Source of the DNA: Myceligenerans salitolerans | GTDB lineage: Bacteria; Actinomycetota; Actinomycetes; Actinomycetales; Cellulomonadaceae | DNA: 64,000 nt | Direction of reading: 5' to 3' | Assembly: GCF_017349295.1 (NCBI RefSeq) | Contig: NZ_JAFMPK010000009.1 | Span: 1-64,000 of the forward strand | In this document: positions 16,565 to 26,663 of the stretch, one piece after another | Numbering within the stretch: the first letter of the stretch is position 1 | Layout: each line of letters begins with the position of its first letter | Notes under the pieces: model-generated | What the model saw: the letters and a program-made list of their open reading frames with translations, nothing else | Told to the model about the DNA's origin: nothing | Databases searched by the model: none | Made by a program: the position numbers and the translations under genes

Positions 16565-18558
16565 GCACTGGAGAGACGTTCGTCGACGAACTGCTGACTT
16601 CGGTCGCCGAAGGGGGTATCGACCGTGGAGGTGTCGCGCTGCGCTGGTTCGGCGACGCCTATCCCGGAGCGCATGGCGCTCGTCGCGGATGCCGGGTCCG
16701 CGAGGAGGTCACGTTCGTGGAGCTGGCGCGCCGCGTCGAGGACACCGCCGCCGGCCTGCGCGCAGCCGGGATGCAGCCCGGTGAGCGCGTGCTGTTCAGC
16801 ATCCGGCCGCGCCCGGAAGGCATCATCCTCTGCCTCGCGGTGATCCACGCGGGCGGCTCGATCGTGTTCGTCGACCCGGGTTCGACGCCCGAGCTCTTCG
16901 AGGCTCGCCTCACGGCCGCCGATCCGCGCTGGGCGGCGACCGAGGCGCTGTTGTACGCGGTGTCCTCGGGTCCGCTCACCCGGGTGGCACGCGCGCGTGG
17001 ACTGCTCCTTCCGCACTACGCGCGGCTGCCGGTCCGGCATCTGTACTCGGGGGCGTGGCTTCCGGGAGTGCCGCGCGGAGCACGGCGTGCGGCACGGCTG
17101 GCCCTCGGGCAGGCGGACCGTCGTACATCGGCCGACGGCCCTGTGGCTGATGGTCCTGTGGCTGATGGTTCGGTGGCCGGTGGTTCGGTGGTCGGCCGAG
17201 AACCGAGCGGGGCGGGCGCGGGCCGGGAAGCTCTTGTCGTGTTCACATCGGGCACGACGTCGGATCCGCGGGCCGTCGTGCACACCACCTCCTCCCTTGG
17301 CGGCATGCTTGACCTGTTTGCCCAGGTGGGAGACCTGCGGGCCGGGCAGCGTGCGCATACCGACCAGATGTTCCTCGGTCTACCCGCGCTCCTGGCCGGC
17401 GGCACCTGGGAGATCCCGGCACGCACACCTGCTGCGGACCCAGGCGCGTTCGCCCGGGGGCTGGCGGGTGCGGACTCGTCATTCGCGGTGCCTGCGGACA
17501 TCACGGCCCTCCTCGACGTGATCGAGGAGGATCGCCGTCGCGGTGTGACTACGGCCCGCTCGTCCGGCCGTGCACGACGCCGATCTGGTCGTGCGAACCG
17601 TGCATCCATCGGTAGGGCTCGGACGCCGGTAGGGCCACGGGTGATGGCTGTCGGAGCCGCGCCGGTGACCCCTGCGCTGATGGAGCGTGCGACTCGTCTC
17701 CTGCCGGAGACACGCTGGGTCTGCGTGTACGGGGCCACGGAGATGCTTCCCGTCGCCGTCGCCGATGGTATCGACAAGGCGGCCTTCTCCGCCGCGGCCG
17801 CAACCGAACGTCTCCCGCCGTCCACCGCCTCGGCCGGTCTGTCTCCGCCTGCCGGTGACCTCATCGGCACCCCGCTCGACGGCGTCACGGCACGCATCGA
17901 CGCCCCGGATCACGACGGCGTCGGCGAGCTCGTGATCTCGGGTCCGTCCCTCATGGCCGGCTATCTCGCCGACCTCGATGCGGGCCGGCCCGCCGCGACG
18001 GAGCACCGAACCGGCGACCTGGCGCGGGTTGACGACGCCGGCCGACTCACTCTCGTCGGCCGTACCCGCGACATGATCATCCGGGGCACGGTGAACATCT
18101 ATCCGGGCCTGTTCGAGCCGCGCCTGCGGGCGTTGCCGGGCGTGGGCGACGCCCTGATGGTCGGCGTCCCGATGGACGACGGCGACGAGCGGGTGGTTCT
18201 CGTCGTCGTGGCAGATCGTGACCACCCGCGGGCCCGCGGCGCACGGCAGCAAGGCCGGCCATCTCCCGCGGCCGGCTCGCCCGTCGCCGGCTCGCCTGTC
18301 GCCGGCTCGGAGTCAGCCGGCGTGGCCCCTACCGGTGCAGCCTTCGGCGGTGCGGCCTCCGGCGGTGTGACACTCGCCGAGACCGCCCTCTCCCGAGCGG
18401 TCGAGTCCCGGTTACCCGGGATCCTGGACCACGGGGCCCTGCCCGACCTGGTCGTCGAGACGCCGTTCGTGCCGTTGGCGGGCCGGTCCCGTAAGCCGGA
18501 CCGGGGGGCTCTCGCCGCCGCGGCCGCGGCATTCGTACGACGGTCCGTACCGAGCTGA
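16561..18558 (+). CDS. OleC-like AMP-dependent ligase (beta-lactone synthetase type)
   Basis: A 665-residue member of the acyl-adenylating superfamily. The phosphate loop is VFTSGTTSDP (residues 227-236), the adenine motif YGATEMLPVA (390-399) resembles the YGATExLPV of OleC, and TGDLARVDDAGRL and GRTRDMII follow. The C-terminal lysine region is GRSRKPDRGAL. OleC enzymes use ATP to turn beta-hydroxy acids into beta-lactones. Two low-complexity inserts made of 15-bp repeats (residues about 191-210 and 571-605) account for its length over the usual 550 or so. GTG 16561 may be leaderless (TACGTT at 16547) or coupled to the small ORF before it. Confidence 0.75.
   Translation: MSTGETFVDELLTSVAEGGIDRGGVALRWFGDAYPGAHGARRGCRVREEVTFVELARRVEDTAAGLRAAGMQPGERVLFSIRPRPEGIILCLAVIHAGGSIVFVDPGSTPELFEARLTAADPRWAATEALLYAVSSGPLTRVARARGLLLPHYARLPVRHLYSGAWLPGVPRGARRAARLALGQADRRTSADGPVADGPVADGSVAGGSVVGREPSGAGAGREALVVFTSGTTSDPRAVVHTTSSLGGMLDLFAQVGDLRAGQRAHTDQMFLGLPALLAGGTWEIPARTPAADPGAFARGLAGADSSFAVPADITALLDVIEEDRRRGVTTARSSGRARRRSGRANRASIGRARTPVGPRVMAVGAAPVTPALMERATRLLPETRWVCVYGATEMLPVAVADGIDKAAFSAAAATERLPPSTASAGLSPPAGDLIGTPLDGVTARIDAPDHDGVGELVISGPSLMAGYLADLDAGRPAATEHRTGDLARVDDAGRLTLVGRTRDMIIRGTVNIYPGLFEPRLRALPGVGDALMVGVPMDDGDERVVLVVVADRDHPRARGARQQGRPSPAAGSPVAGSPVAGSESAGVAPTGAAFGGAASGGVTLAETALSRAVESRLPGILDHGALPDLVVETPFVPLAGRSRKPDRGALAAAAAAFVRRSVPS
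17131..17190 (+). repeat. Four 15-bp units in the OleC-like gene, first block
   Basis: Four in-frame units encode ADGPV, ADGPV, ADGSV and AGGSV. They lie just before the phosphate-binding loop, in a region that is a surface loop in this superfamily. Confidence 0.75.
18271..18375 (+). repeat. Seven degenerate 15-bp units in the OleC-like gene, second block
   Basis: Units encode AGSPV, AGSPV, AGSES, AGVAP, TGAAF, GGAAS and GGVTL. The first two differ by one base and later units are more diverged. The block interrupts the small C-terminal domain before the catalytic lysine region. Confidence 0.65.
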
Positions 18559-18568
18559 AGGACGAAGC

Positions 18569-18604
18569 CCGTACGTCTGGGAGGGTCCGTACGTCTGGGA
18601 AGGC
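18569..18604. repeat. Two 18-bp tandem units between oleC-like and oleD-like genes
   Basis: CCGTACGTCTGGGAGGGT is followed by a near-identical copy and then a partial third copy beginning CCGTAC. The core contains the palindrome CGTACG. It fills part of the 128-bp spacer upstream of the reductase. Confidence 0.65.
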
Positions 18605-18686
18605 CCGTACACATTCGACCGGTACGGTTCGGTCTGTCCCGGGAACGTGGCCGAGGGACGTGCGGCCGGAGAAGGTGAGGGAGCGC

Positions 18687-19676
18687 ATGCGTGTGGCGGT
18701 GACCGGGGCGTCCGGCTTCGTCGGCGGCGCCGTCGTGAAGGAACTCGCGGCACACGGGCACGACGTGCTCGCCAGTTCACGCCGCATGCCCGCCGACCTC
18801 CCTGAAGGAGTTCGCCATCTCGCCTGGGACCTGCGCGACGGCCCCCTCGAAGGGAATGCGCACCCGGGCGATGTCGATGCCGTCGTGCACTGCGCCGCCG
18901 TCGTCGGCGACGGTGGCTCGCGAGCCGCGGCGTGGGTGGTGAACGTGGAGGGCACGCGCGCCGTGCGCACGACCTTCGGCAAGGCGCGATTCGTGCACGT
19001 GTCGTCCGGCAGCGTGTACGACCCGACGACGCCGAGCGTCCGCATCCGTGAGGACGAGGGGCCGACGGCGGACCGGGGACGACGGCCCTTCCGCTACCTC
19101 AACGCGTACGGTGCCACGAAAGCGGCCGCCGAACACTGGCTCGCACTCGACGCGGCCGAGCCCGACCGCGGTCCCGTCGTCGTCCTGCGTCCGCACGCCG
19201 TGTACGGGCCGGGAGACACGACCCTGCTCCCGCGCCTCGAAGGAGCGCTGATCGGGGGCCGGTGGCTGCCCCTGCCCGGCGGCGGCACGACGCTGCACCA
19301 TCTCACGCACGTCGCTACGCTGGCCGCGTCCGTCCGGGCGGCCCTGACGGCGGACCTGTCGCGCGAGATCGCGGGCGGTCTGCCACTGGTCGTGAACGTC
19401 GCCGACGCCGCACCGGTGGTGCTGCGCGAGATCCTCGAACTGCTGATGCTCGCGCGTGGCAGGCACGTGCGCGTGGTTGCCGTGCCCGAGCAGGCGGCCC
19501 TCCGCGCCGCGGTGGTCGCCGAACGGGCCGCGGCACTGACGGGCACGGAGCCCCGGGTGTCCCGCTACGCGCTGAGCCACCTCGCGATGGAGCGCACGTA
19601 CGACCTCACCGTGCTGCGCGATCGGCTCGGCGTCGATCCGCCAGCCACCTCGATCCTGGGCGCCGGATTCTGGTGA
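18687..19676 (+). CDS. OleD-like NAD(P)-dependent reductase (extended SDR)
   Basis: A 329-residue extended short-chain dehydrogenase. The nucleotide-binding GASGFVGG is at residues 7-14 and the catalytic YGATK at 141-145, with a VSSGSVYDP strand before it. The later PGGGTTLHHLTHV pattern is typical of OleD/3-beta-HSD relatives. OleD reduces the 2-alkyl-3-oxo acid made by OleA to the 3-hydroxy acid used by OleC. ATG 18687 has GGTGAGGGAG upstream; the GTG nine codons earlier has no such site. It follows the OleC-like gene on the same strand. Confidence 0.75.
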   Translation: MRVAVTGASGFVGGAVVKELAAHGHDVLASSRRMPADLPEGVRHLAWDLRDGPLEGNAHPGDVDAVVHCAAVVGDGGSRAAAWVVNVEGTRAVRTTFGKARFVHVSSGSVYDPTTPSVRIREDEGPTADRGRRPFRYLNAYGATKAAAEHWLALDAAEPDRGPVVVLRPHAVYGPGDTTLLPRLEGALIGGRWLPLPGGGTTLHHLTHVATLAASVRAALTADLSREIAGGLPLVVNVADAAPVVLREILELLMLARGRHVRVVAVPEQAALRAAVVAERAAALTGTEPRVSRYALSHLAMERTYDLTVLRDRLGVDPPATSILGAGFW

Positions 19677-19682
19677 CCGGCT

Positions 19683-19772
19683 CGGACCGTCGACCATCGG
19701 ACCGCCGACCACCGGACCGCCGACCACCGGACCGCCGACCATCGGACCGCCGACCACCGGACCGCCGACCAT
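19683..19772. repeat. Six 15-bp tandem units after the oleD-like gene
   Basis: Six nearly perfect units of CGGACCGCCGACCAC, with C/T changes at one or two sites, plus a partial seventh, fill the spacer between the reductase and the ABC ATPase. Nothing in it looks coding. Low unit divergence suggests recent expansion. Confidence 0.85.
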
Positions 19773-19847
19773 CGGACCGGATCCATCGGCCGGCAACGGT
19801 GACCGACGGACCACCGAGGCCTATCCGGAATGCCCTACCCTGTCCGG

Positions 19848-21029
19848 GTGAGCCCGGACGATCGCCCGCCCTCTGTCGCGGCCGCCGTCGAGACCCTGGG
19901 CCTGCGGAAGACCTACTCCGGCGTCCGCGGCCGGACGATCGCCGTCGACCGCCTCGACCTTCTCGTACCCGCCCGCGGCGTGCACGTGCTGCTCGGTCCC
20001 GCCAAGGCCGGGAAGTCGACCGTCCTGCGCCTTCTCCTCGGGCTCGCCCGTGCGGACGGCGGAGCGGCACGGTTGCTGGGCGTGGCGGTGCCCGACGTCG
20101 GGCGTGAGCTCGCCGGGCGCGTCGGCGCCGTCGTCGGCGAACCGGGGTTCCTCGACCGGCTGACCGGCCGGCGCAACCTGCTGATGCACCCGGCGGCCAC
20201 CAGCGCGGAACAGGTCGACCTCGCGCTCCGGCGGACCGGCCTCGCGGACGCCGCCCTCGACGCCGTGGGTACCTATCCGCCGGGTGACCGCCGCCGGCTC
20301 GCCTTCGCCGCTGCGCTTCTTGCCGGCCCCGACCTCCTGATCGCCGACGACCCGACCCGTGGACTGGACTCCACGGGAGCGCGCCAGGTGCGCACCCTCG
20401 TGCGCAAGATCGCCGATCGCGGCATCGGCGTTCTCCTGACGACCGACGACCTCGTCGAGGCCCAGCAACTCGCCGACACCGTCACCGTCCTGGCCGGCGG
20501 ACGCGTGGTCGGCGACGGACCCGCGACCGACGTGATCGGCGACCTCGCCACGACCGTACGGCTGCGTGTGGACGACGGCGACCGCGCCGTCGCCGAGCTG
20601 CGCGCCGCCAAGTTCCGGGCCGACCGCGACGGGGACGCGATCCTCGTCGACGGCGTCGAGGAACCCGCCGACGTGACCAGGGCGCTCGCCCGGAAGAAGC
20701 TGTACGTCACGGAGATGAGCACGCGGCGGGAGTCGCTGGACTCGCTCGTGCGACGGCTCGCGCCGGAACCGGAGCCCGCAGAGCAGCCTTCGCCGCGTCG
20801 GCAACGGCGCGCGGCGTTCGAGGCGAAGGTGGCCGAGAAGCAAGCCGCGTACGACGCCCGGGCCGCAGCACGCGAAAAGGCTGCAGCCGCCAAGGAGGCC
20901 GCACGACAGGACAGAGCCGAGACGGCCCTGCTCGGCCGACGACGGGCAGCCGAGACGGCCGGAGGATCGGGCGTGACCCCCACACGGGACGGCCGCACGA
21001 AGAACGGCACGACCGAGGAGTCCGCGTAG
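19848..21029 (+). CDS. ABC transporter ATP-binding protein with degenerate catalytic motifs
   Basis: A 393-residue ABC-type ATPase. Walker A GPAKAGKST (residues 50-58) is intact. The LSGGQ signature reads YPPGD (143-147), the Walker B glutamate is Asp168 (LLIADDPT), and the H-loop histidine is Asp200 (LLTTDD). The C-terminal 80 residues or so are Ala/Arg/Lys/Glu-rich and probably coiled coil. GTG 19848 is preferred because TACCCT ends seven bases earlier; ATG 19830 is the alternative. It abuts the permease gene. It may bind ATP without efficient hydrolysis, or pair with an intact subunit. Confidence 0.85.
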   Translation: MSPDDRPPSVAAAVETLGLRKTYSGVRGRTIAVDRLDLLVPARGVHVLLGPAKAGKSTVLRLLLGLARADGGAARLLGVAVPDVGRELAGRVGAVVGEPGFLDRLTGRRNLLMHPAATSAEQVDLALRRTGLADAALDAVGTYPPGDRRRLAFAAALLAGPDLLIADDPTRGLDSTGARQVRTLVRKIADRGIGVLLTTDDLVEAQQLADTVTVLAGGRVVGDGPATDVIGDLATTVRLRVDDGDRAVAELRAAKFRADRDGDAILVDGVEEPADVTRALARKKLYVTEMSTRRESLDSLVRRLAPEPEPAEQPSPRRQRRAAFEAKVAEKQAAYDARAAAREKAAAAKEAARQDRAETALLGRRRAAETAGGSGVTPTRDGRTKNGTTEESA

Positions 21030-21794
21030 ATGCGTCTGCTGGCCAAGGAACTGCGGCGGTTCGCACTCCGCCCGGTCGCACGGTGGGTGGCGGCGGGCAC
21101 GTTCGTGTACGTCGTCACGGTGGTCCTCCTGGCCGCGTTCACCGGCGACGGTCGCCCCCTCTCCCGGACCGTCGCCGACGGCGATCTCGCCGGGTACGCC
21201 CTCGTCCCGGTGCTTCTCGCGTGTGTGGCCGGGGCTCTCCTGGCCACCGGGCCGAACGGGGGAACCCGCGCACTCCTCACCGTCGAGCCCCGCCGGGACC
21301 GTGTGTACTGGATACGGGCGGCAGCGGCCGTAGCCGCGGTGCTCCCCGCCGTCGCGGTCGCCTACCTGCTCATCGCGGCCGGTCTGTGGGGCGTCACCGT
21401 CGTCGCCGGCCCGCCGGACGACCCGGGAACGACGGCGGACGAAGCCGGGCTGCTCCGCCAGCTCGCCTGGTCCGGCGCACGGGTCCTGGCGCTCGCGGTG
21501 TGCGCGGCGGTCGCCGGGTCCGCCGTCGGCGCGGCCGTCGGGCGCTGGTGGGCGGCGGTGCCGTTGGTCGTCCTGGTACCGGTCGGCGTCGAGGCCGTCC
21601 TGGCCGCGCTGGACGCCGAACCCTGGTCGCCGCTCGCGCATGCCCGGGCCTGGGCCGCGGGGCCGACGGGAGCTGACGCCGGAGCGGGTGGGCCGGTGGG
21701 GTCCTGGTGGGCGAGCGGCCTGCTCCTGCTCACCGCCGCGGCGGTGGTGACGATGCTCGGCATGCTCACGTTCCGGCGCCGGGAGCTTCGCTGA
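21030..21794 (+). CDS. ABC transporter permease
   Basis: A 254-residue membrane protein with about six hydrophobic spans (near residues 20-40, 58-75, 92-112, 145-165, 170-190 and 225-245) and a short basic N-terminus (LLAKELRRFALRP). Its ATG directly follows the ATPase stop. It resembles ABC-2 type permeases only in layout; no diagnostic motif was recognised. It closes the island. The next gene unit is ilvB, after a new promoter. Confidence 0.7.
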   Translation: MRLLAKELRRFALRPVARWVAAGTFVYVVTVVLLAAFTGDGRPLSRTVADGDLAGYALVPVLLACVAGALLATGPNGGTRALLTVEPRRDRVYWIRAAAAVAAVLPAVAVAYLLIAAGLWGVTVVAGPPDDPGTTADEAGLLRQLAWSGARVLALAVCAAVAGSAVGAAVGRWWAAVPLVVLVPVGVEAVLAALDAEPWSPLAHARAWAAGPTGADAGAGGPVGSWWASGLLLLTAAAVVTMLGMLTFRRRELR

Positions 21795-21882
21795 CCTGCG
21801 TGCCCGCCGTCGCGCATCTCGGATCGTGGGATCTTCGGCCCGGCAGGTGACACGGGCGTCATTTCGGCGTAACGTGCGTCAC

Positions 21883-21927
21883 GTGCAGACGAACCTTGTA
21901 GTACTTATTCCTGAGCGCGCCGACTGA
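21883..21927 (+). CDS. ilvB operon leader peptide
   Basis: GTG 21883 opens a 14-residue peptide, [14 protein letters not shown], with Leu-Val-Val-Leu-Ile in tandem: all three end products of the pathway. TAACGT at 21870-21875 places transcription start at 21882-21883, so the leader is probably translated from a leaderless mRNA. A terminator follows 30 bases later. It is too short for ordinary ORF calling. Function as a transcription-attenuation sensor is inferred from layout. Confidence 0.8.
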   Translation: MQTNLVVLIPERAD

Positions 21928-21957
21928 GGCCACTCGCAGGCTTCGTCAGCGCGCTCG

Positions 21958-21999
21958 CCCCTCGCCTGTCGTCCACGGACGACCGAGGGGTTTCTTGTT
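21958..21999 (+). terminator. ilvB attenuator terminator
   Basis: CCCCTCG-CCT-GTCGTCC and GGACGAC-C-GAGGGG form a long stem (21958-21990), followed by TTTCTTGTT. Upstream, GAGCGCGC (21913-21920, overlapping the end of the leader peptide) can pair with GCGCGCTC (21949-21956) as a pause hairpin. This gives the classical attenuation layout. Confidence 0.8.
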
Positions 22000-22051
22000 G
22001 TCCGAAACATCCGCAGCCACCCCTCCGGGGGCGCGACGGCAGGAGACCGAC

Positions 22052-23893
22052 ATGACCGCCACACCGACACCGGCCCAGCTCGCGGCGCGCGCCGAGGCGC
22101 GTGAGCAGGTACGCGCGGACCTTCGCGCCAAGGCTGTCACCGCCGAGGAGGTGACCGGGGCGGAGTCGCTCGTCCGGTCCCTCGAGGAGGTCGGTGCGGA
22201 CACGGTCTTCGGGATCCCGGGCGGAGCCATCCTTCCGGCCTACGACCCGCTCATGGACAGCAAGCGGCTACGACACGTCCTCGTGCGGCACGAGCAGGGC
22301 GGCGGGCACGCGGCGTCGGGCTACGCCCACGCGACGGGCAAGGTCGGGGTGACGATGGCGACGTCGGGCCCGGGCGCGACGAACCTCGTGACGCCGCTGG
22401 CCGACGCCCACATGGACTCGATCCCGATGGTCGCGATCACCGGACAGGTGGCAGCGGGCGCGATCGGGACCGACGCGTTCCAGGAGGCGGACATCGTGGG
22501 CATCACGATGCCCATCACCAAGCACTCCTTCCTCGTCACGGACCCGGCCGAGATCCCGCGGACGATCGCCGAGGCGTTCCACATCGCGTCGACCGGCCGG
22601 CCCGGCCCGGTGCTGGTCGACATCGCCAAGTCCGCGATGCAGATGAACACCACGTTCTCCTGGCCGCAGGACCTCGCTCTGCCCGGCTACCACCCCGTGA
22701 CGAAACCGCACGCGAAGCAGATCCGTGAGGCGGCGAAGCTGCTGGCCACGGCCCGGCGGCCGGTGCTGTACGTGGGTGGCGGGGTGGTCCGGGCGGGGGC
22801 CTCGGAGCTGCTCCGCAAGCTGGTGGACCTGTCCGGCGCACCTGTGGTGACCACGCTCATGGCCCGCGGTGCCGTGCCCGACTCCCATCCGCAGAACCTC
22901 GGCATGCCGGGTATGCACGGCACGGTCCCGGCGGTCGCGGCACTGCAGAAGGCCGACCTGATCTTCGCGCTCGGTGCCCGGTTCGACGACCGCGTCACGG
23001 GCAAGCTGTCCTCGTTCGCGCCGCGTGCGGCCATCATCCACGCCGACATCGACCCCGCGGAGATCGGCAAGAACCGGGCGGTCGACGTGCCGATCGTGGG
23101 GGACCTGCGCGAGGTGATCGGCGACCTGCTGCCGGAGCTCGCCAAGGAGCACGAGGCGGTCGGCAGGCCGGACCTCGAGGGCTGGTGGCGGCAGGTCGAC
23201 GGCTGGCGCGAGACCTACCCGCTCGGATTCACGGAGACGGCCGACGGGCACCTCGCCCCGCAGCACGTCATCCAGCGGCTCGGCGAGCTGGCCGGGCCCG
23301 ACGCGATCTACGCGGGCGGCGTGGGCCAGCACCAGATGTGGGCGGCGCAGTTCATCAGGTACGAGAAGCCGCGCACCTGGATCAACTCCGGCGGTCTGGG
23401 CACCATGGGTTACTCCGTCCCGGCCGCGATGGGCGCGAAGGTGGGCCAGCCTGACGCCGAGGTGTGGGCCATCGACGGCGACGGCTGCTTCCAGATGACC
23501 AACCAGGAACTCGCGACCTGCACGATCAACGACATCCCGATCAAGGTGGCGGTCATCAACAACTCGTCGCTCGGCATGGTGCGGCAGTGGCAGACGCTCT
23601 TCTACAACGAGCGCTACTCCAACACCGACCTGCACACCGGCCACGGCACCGCCCGCGTGCCCGACTTCGTCAAGCTGGCGGAGGCCTACGGCTGCGAGGG
23701 GATCCGCGTGGAGAGCCCGTCCGAGGTGGACACGGCGATCAAGCGGGCCCGGGAGATCGACGACCGGCCCGTGGTCGTGGACTTCACCGTCTCGCGTGAC
23801 GCGATGGTGTGGCCCATGGTCGCCGCCGGCGTGAGCAACGACGACATCCAGTACGCGCGCGGTATCTCGCCGTCGTGGGAACGCGAAGACTGA
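22052..23893 (+). CDS. ilvB: Acetolactate synthase large subunit
   Basis: This ThDP- and FAD-dependent enzyme makes acetolactate or aceto-hydroxybutyrate, the first common step to valine, leucine and isoleucine. The 613-residue product shows the ThDP-site Glu in [14 protein letters not shown] and the metal-binding [19 protein letters not shown] 22052 is preceded by AGGAG at 22041-22045; TTG codons at 21995 lie in the terminator tail and are rejected. The regulatory subunit ilvN follows after 22 bp. Expression is probably set by the attenuator upstream. Confidence 0.97.
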   Translation: MTATPTPAQLAARAEAREQVRADLRAKAVTAEEVTGAESLVRSLEEVGADTVFGIPGGAILPAYDPLMDSKRLRHVLVRHEQGGGHAASGYAHATGKVGVTMATSGPGATNLVTPLADAHMDSIPMVAITGQVAAGAIGTDAFQEADIVGITMPITKHSFLVTDPAEIPRTIAEAFHIASTGRPGPVLVDIAKSAMQMNTTFSWPQDLALPGYHPVTKPHAKQIREAAKLLATARRPVLYVGGGVVRAGASELLRKLVDLSGAPVVTTLMARGAVPDSHPQNLGMPGMHGTVPAVAALQKADLIFALGARFDDRVTGKLSSFAPRAAIIHADIDPAEIGKNRAVDVPIVGDLREVIGDLLPELAKEHEAVGRPDLEGWWRQVDGWRETYPLGFTETADGHLAPQHVIQRLGELAGPDAIYAGGVGQHQMWAAQFIRYEKPRTWINSGGLGTMGYSVPAAMGAKVGQPDAEVWAIDGDGCFQMTNQELATCTINDIPIKVAVINNSSLGMVRQWQTLFYNERYSNTDLHTGHGTARVPDFVKLAEAYGCEGIRVESPSEVDTAIKRAREIDDRPVVVDFTVSRDAMVWPMVAAGVSNDDIQYARGISPSWERED

Positions 23894-25561
<1,668 letters not shown>

Positions 25562-25592
25562 GCTGTGGGGAGGCGGCCGAGCCCGCTCTCGT

Positions 25593-26555
25593 TCAGCGCC
25601 GGTCGGGGCGGCGCTCGAACAGGAGCGGGATCGCCACCGCCACCAGCGTGAGAGCCGCACCGGCGTAGGTGAGCGGCCCCGGCGCAGCGGCGTCCGGGGC
25701 CGCCACGTCGAGCACGAGCGCTCCCACGATCTGCCCCGCGATCAGGCTCAGGCTCAGCAGCAGCACGCCCACGCGGTGCACCACCGCGGCCCCGAGCGCG
25801 ATGAACACGATGCCGATCGCGCCGCCGGTGTAGAGCAGGGGGTCGGCGGGCAGCATGCCGTCGGGCGCACCGTCGAACAGGACCGAGAGACCGAGCGCGA
25901 CGAGCAGTGCGGTTGTCCCGACCGCGAAGTTGACGAAGGTGGCGGCCAGGACGTCGTCGGCGGCCGCTCGGACGCGGCCGTTCATGGCCTGCTGCCAGGC
26001 GACCCCGACACCTGCCAGGAGCGGCAGCGCGGCCAGCGCGAGGGCCGACGTCGACTCGATCCCGCCGGACATCGCGATCGCGACGGCGACCACGGTCAGG
26101 GCCGGACCGATGGCGCGCGGCAGTGTCACGAGCCGCACCCCGCCGGGGCCGATCCCGAGCCGGTCCACGACGATCGACCCGACCGACTGGCCCGTCACGA
26201 ACGCCACGATGAACACGGCGACGCCGAGCGACCCGACGGCGAGCCCCTGCGAGGCCACGAAGAACGCGCCCGCCGCGCCCCCGAGACAGTGCCAGGGCCG
26301 CAGGCCGCCGTCGCGCAGCGCCCCCGCGATCCGGCGCAGGCCCGCCCGGCCGCGGCGGGAGGCGAGGAGGGCGGCGCACAGCAGCACCAGGCCGGAGCCG
26401 AACGAGATGACGGCGGCGAGGTAGCCGCTGCCGACGTGTTCGGCGAGCGTACCGTTGACGCGGCTCTGCACGGCGACCGCGGCTCCGCCGACGACGGCGA
26501 GCGCGACCGCGGCGACGAACGCGGGATCGCGACGGCGGGTGGAGGAGTGGGACAC
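25593..26555 (-). CDS. DMT superfamily transporter (YdcZ/DUF606 type, duplicated)
   Basis: A 320-residue protein with about ten hydrophobic spans in two similar halves. Each half starts with the DUF606 pattern of a small span, then Gln and Asn-Gly (VQSRVNGTLA near residue 30; WQQAMNGRVR near 185). These are uncharacterised small-molecule exporters. The GTG start has TACGCT upstream on the minus strand, fitting a leaderless message. It converges on ilvC across 31 bp and occupies the place where many actinobacteria carry serA between ilvC and leuB. Confidence 0.78.
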   Translation of the reverse strand: MSHSSTRRRDPAFVAAVALAVVGGAAVAVQSRVNGTLAEHVGSGYLAAVISFGSGLVLLCAALLASRRGRAGLRRIAGALRDGGLRPWHCLGGAAGAFFVASQGLAVGSLGVAVFIVAFVTGQSVGSIVVDRLGIGPGGVRLVTLPRAIGPALTVVAVAIAMSGGIESTSALALAALPLLAGVGVAWQQAMNGRVRAAADDVLAATFVNFAVGTTALLVALGLSVLFDGAPDGMLPADPLLYTGGAIGIVFIALGAAVVHRVGVLLLSLSLIAGQIVGALVLDVAAPDAAAPGPLTYAGAALTLVAVAIPLLFERRPDRR

Positions 26556-26663
26556 GGTACCGAGCGTATGTTCCGGGGTGGACGCATGGTGTGCCCGGGC
26601 GGGTCGGGTGGGTCACACGTAGCGTGGGTCACAATGTTCCCGCGATACGGCAGGATGGGCGGC

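Noticed and set aside
21883-22051. T-box or other amino acid riboswitch before ilvB or cimA
   Set aside because: No T-box (TGG-type) sequence or specifier-loop architecture was seen. Both leaders have a short peptide rich in the regulatory codons, which fits ribosome-mediated attenuation better.
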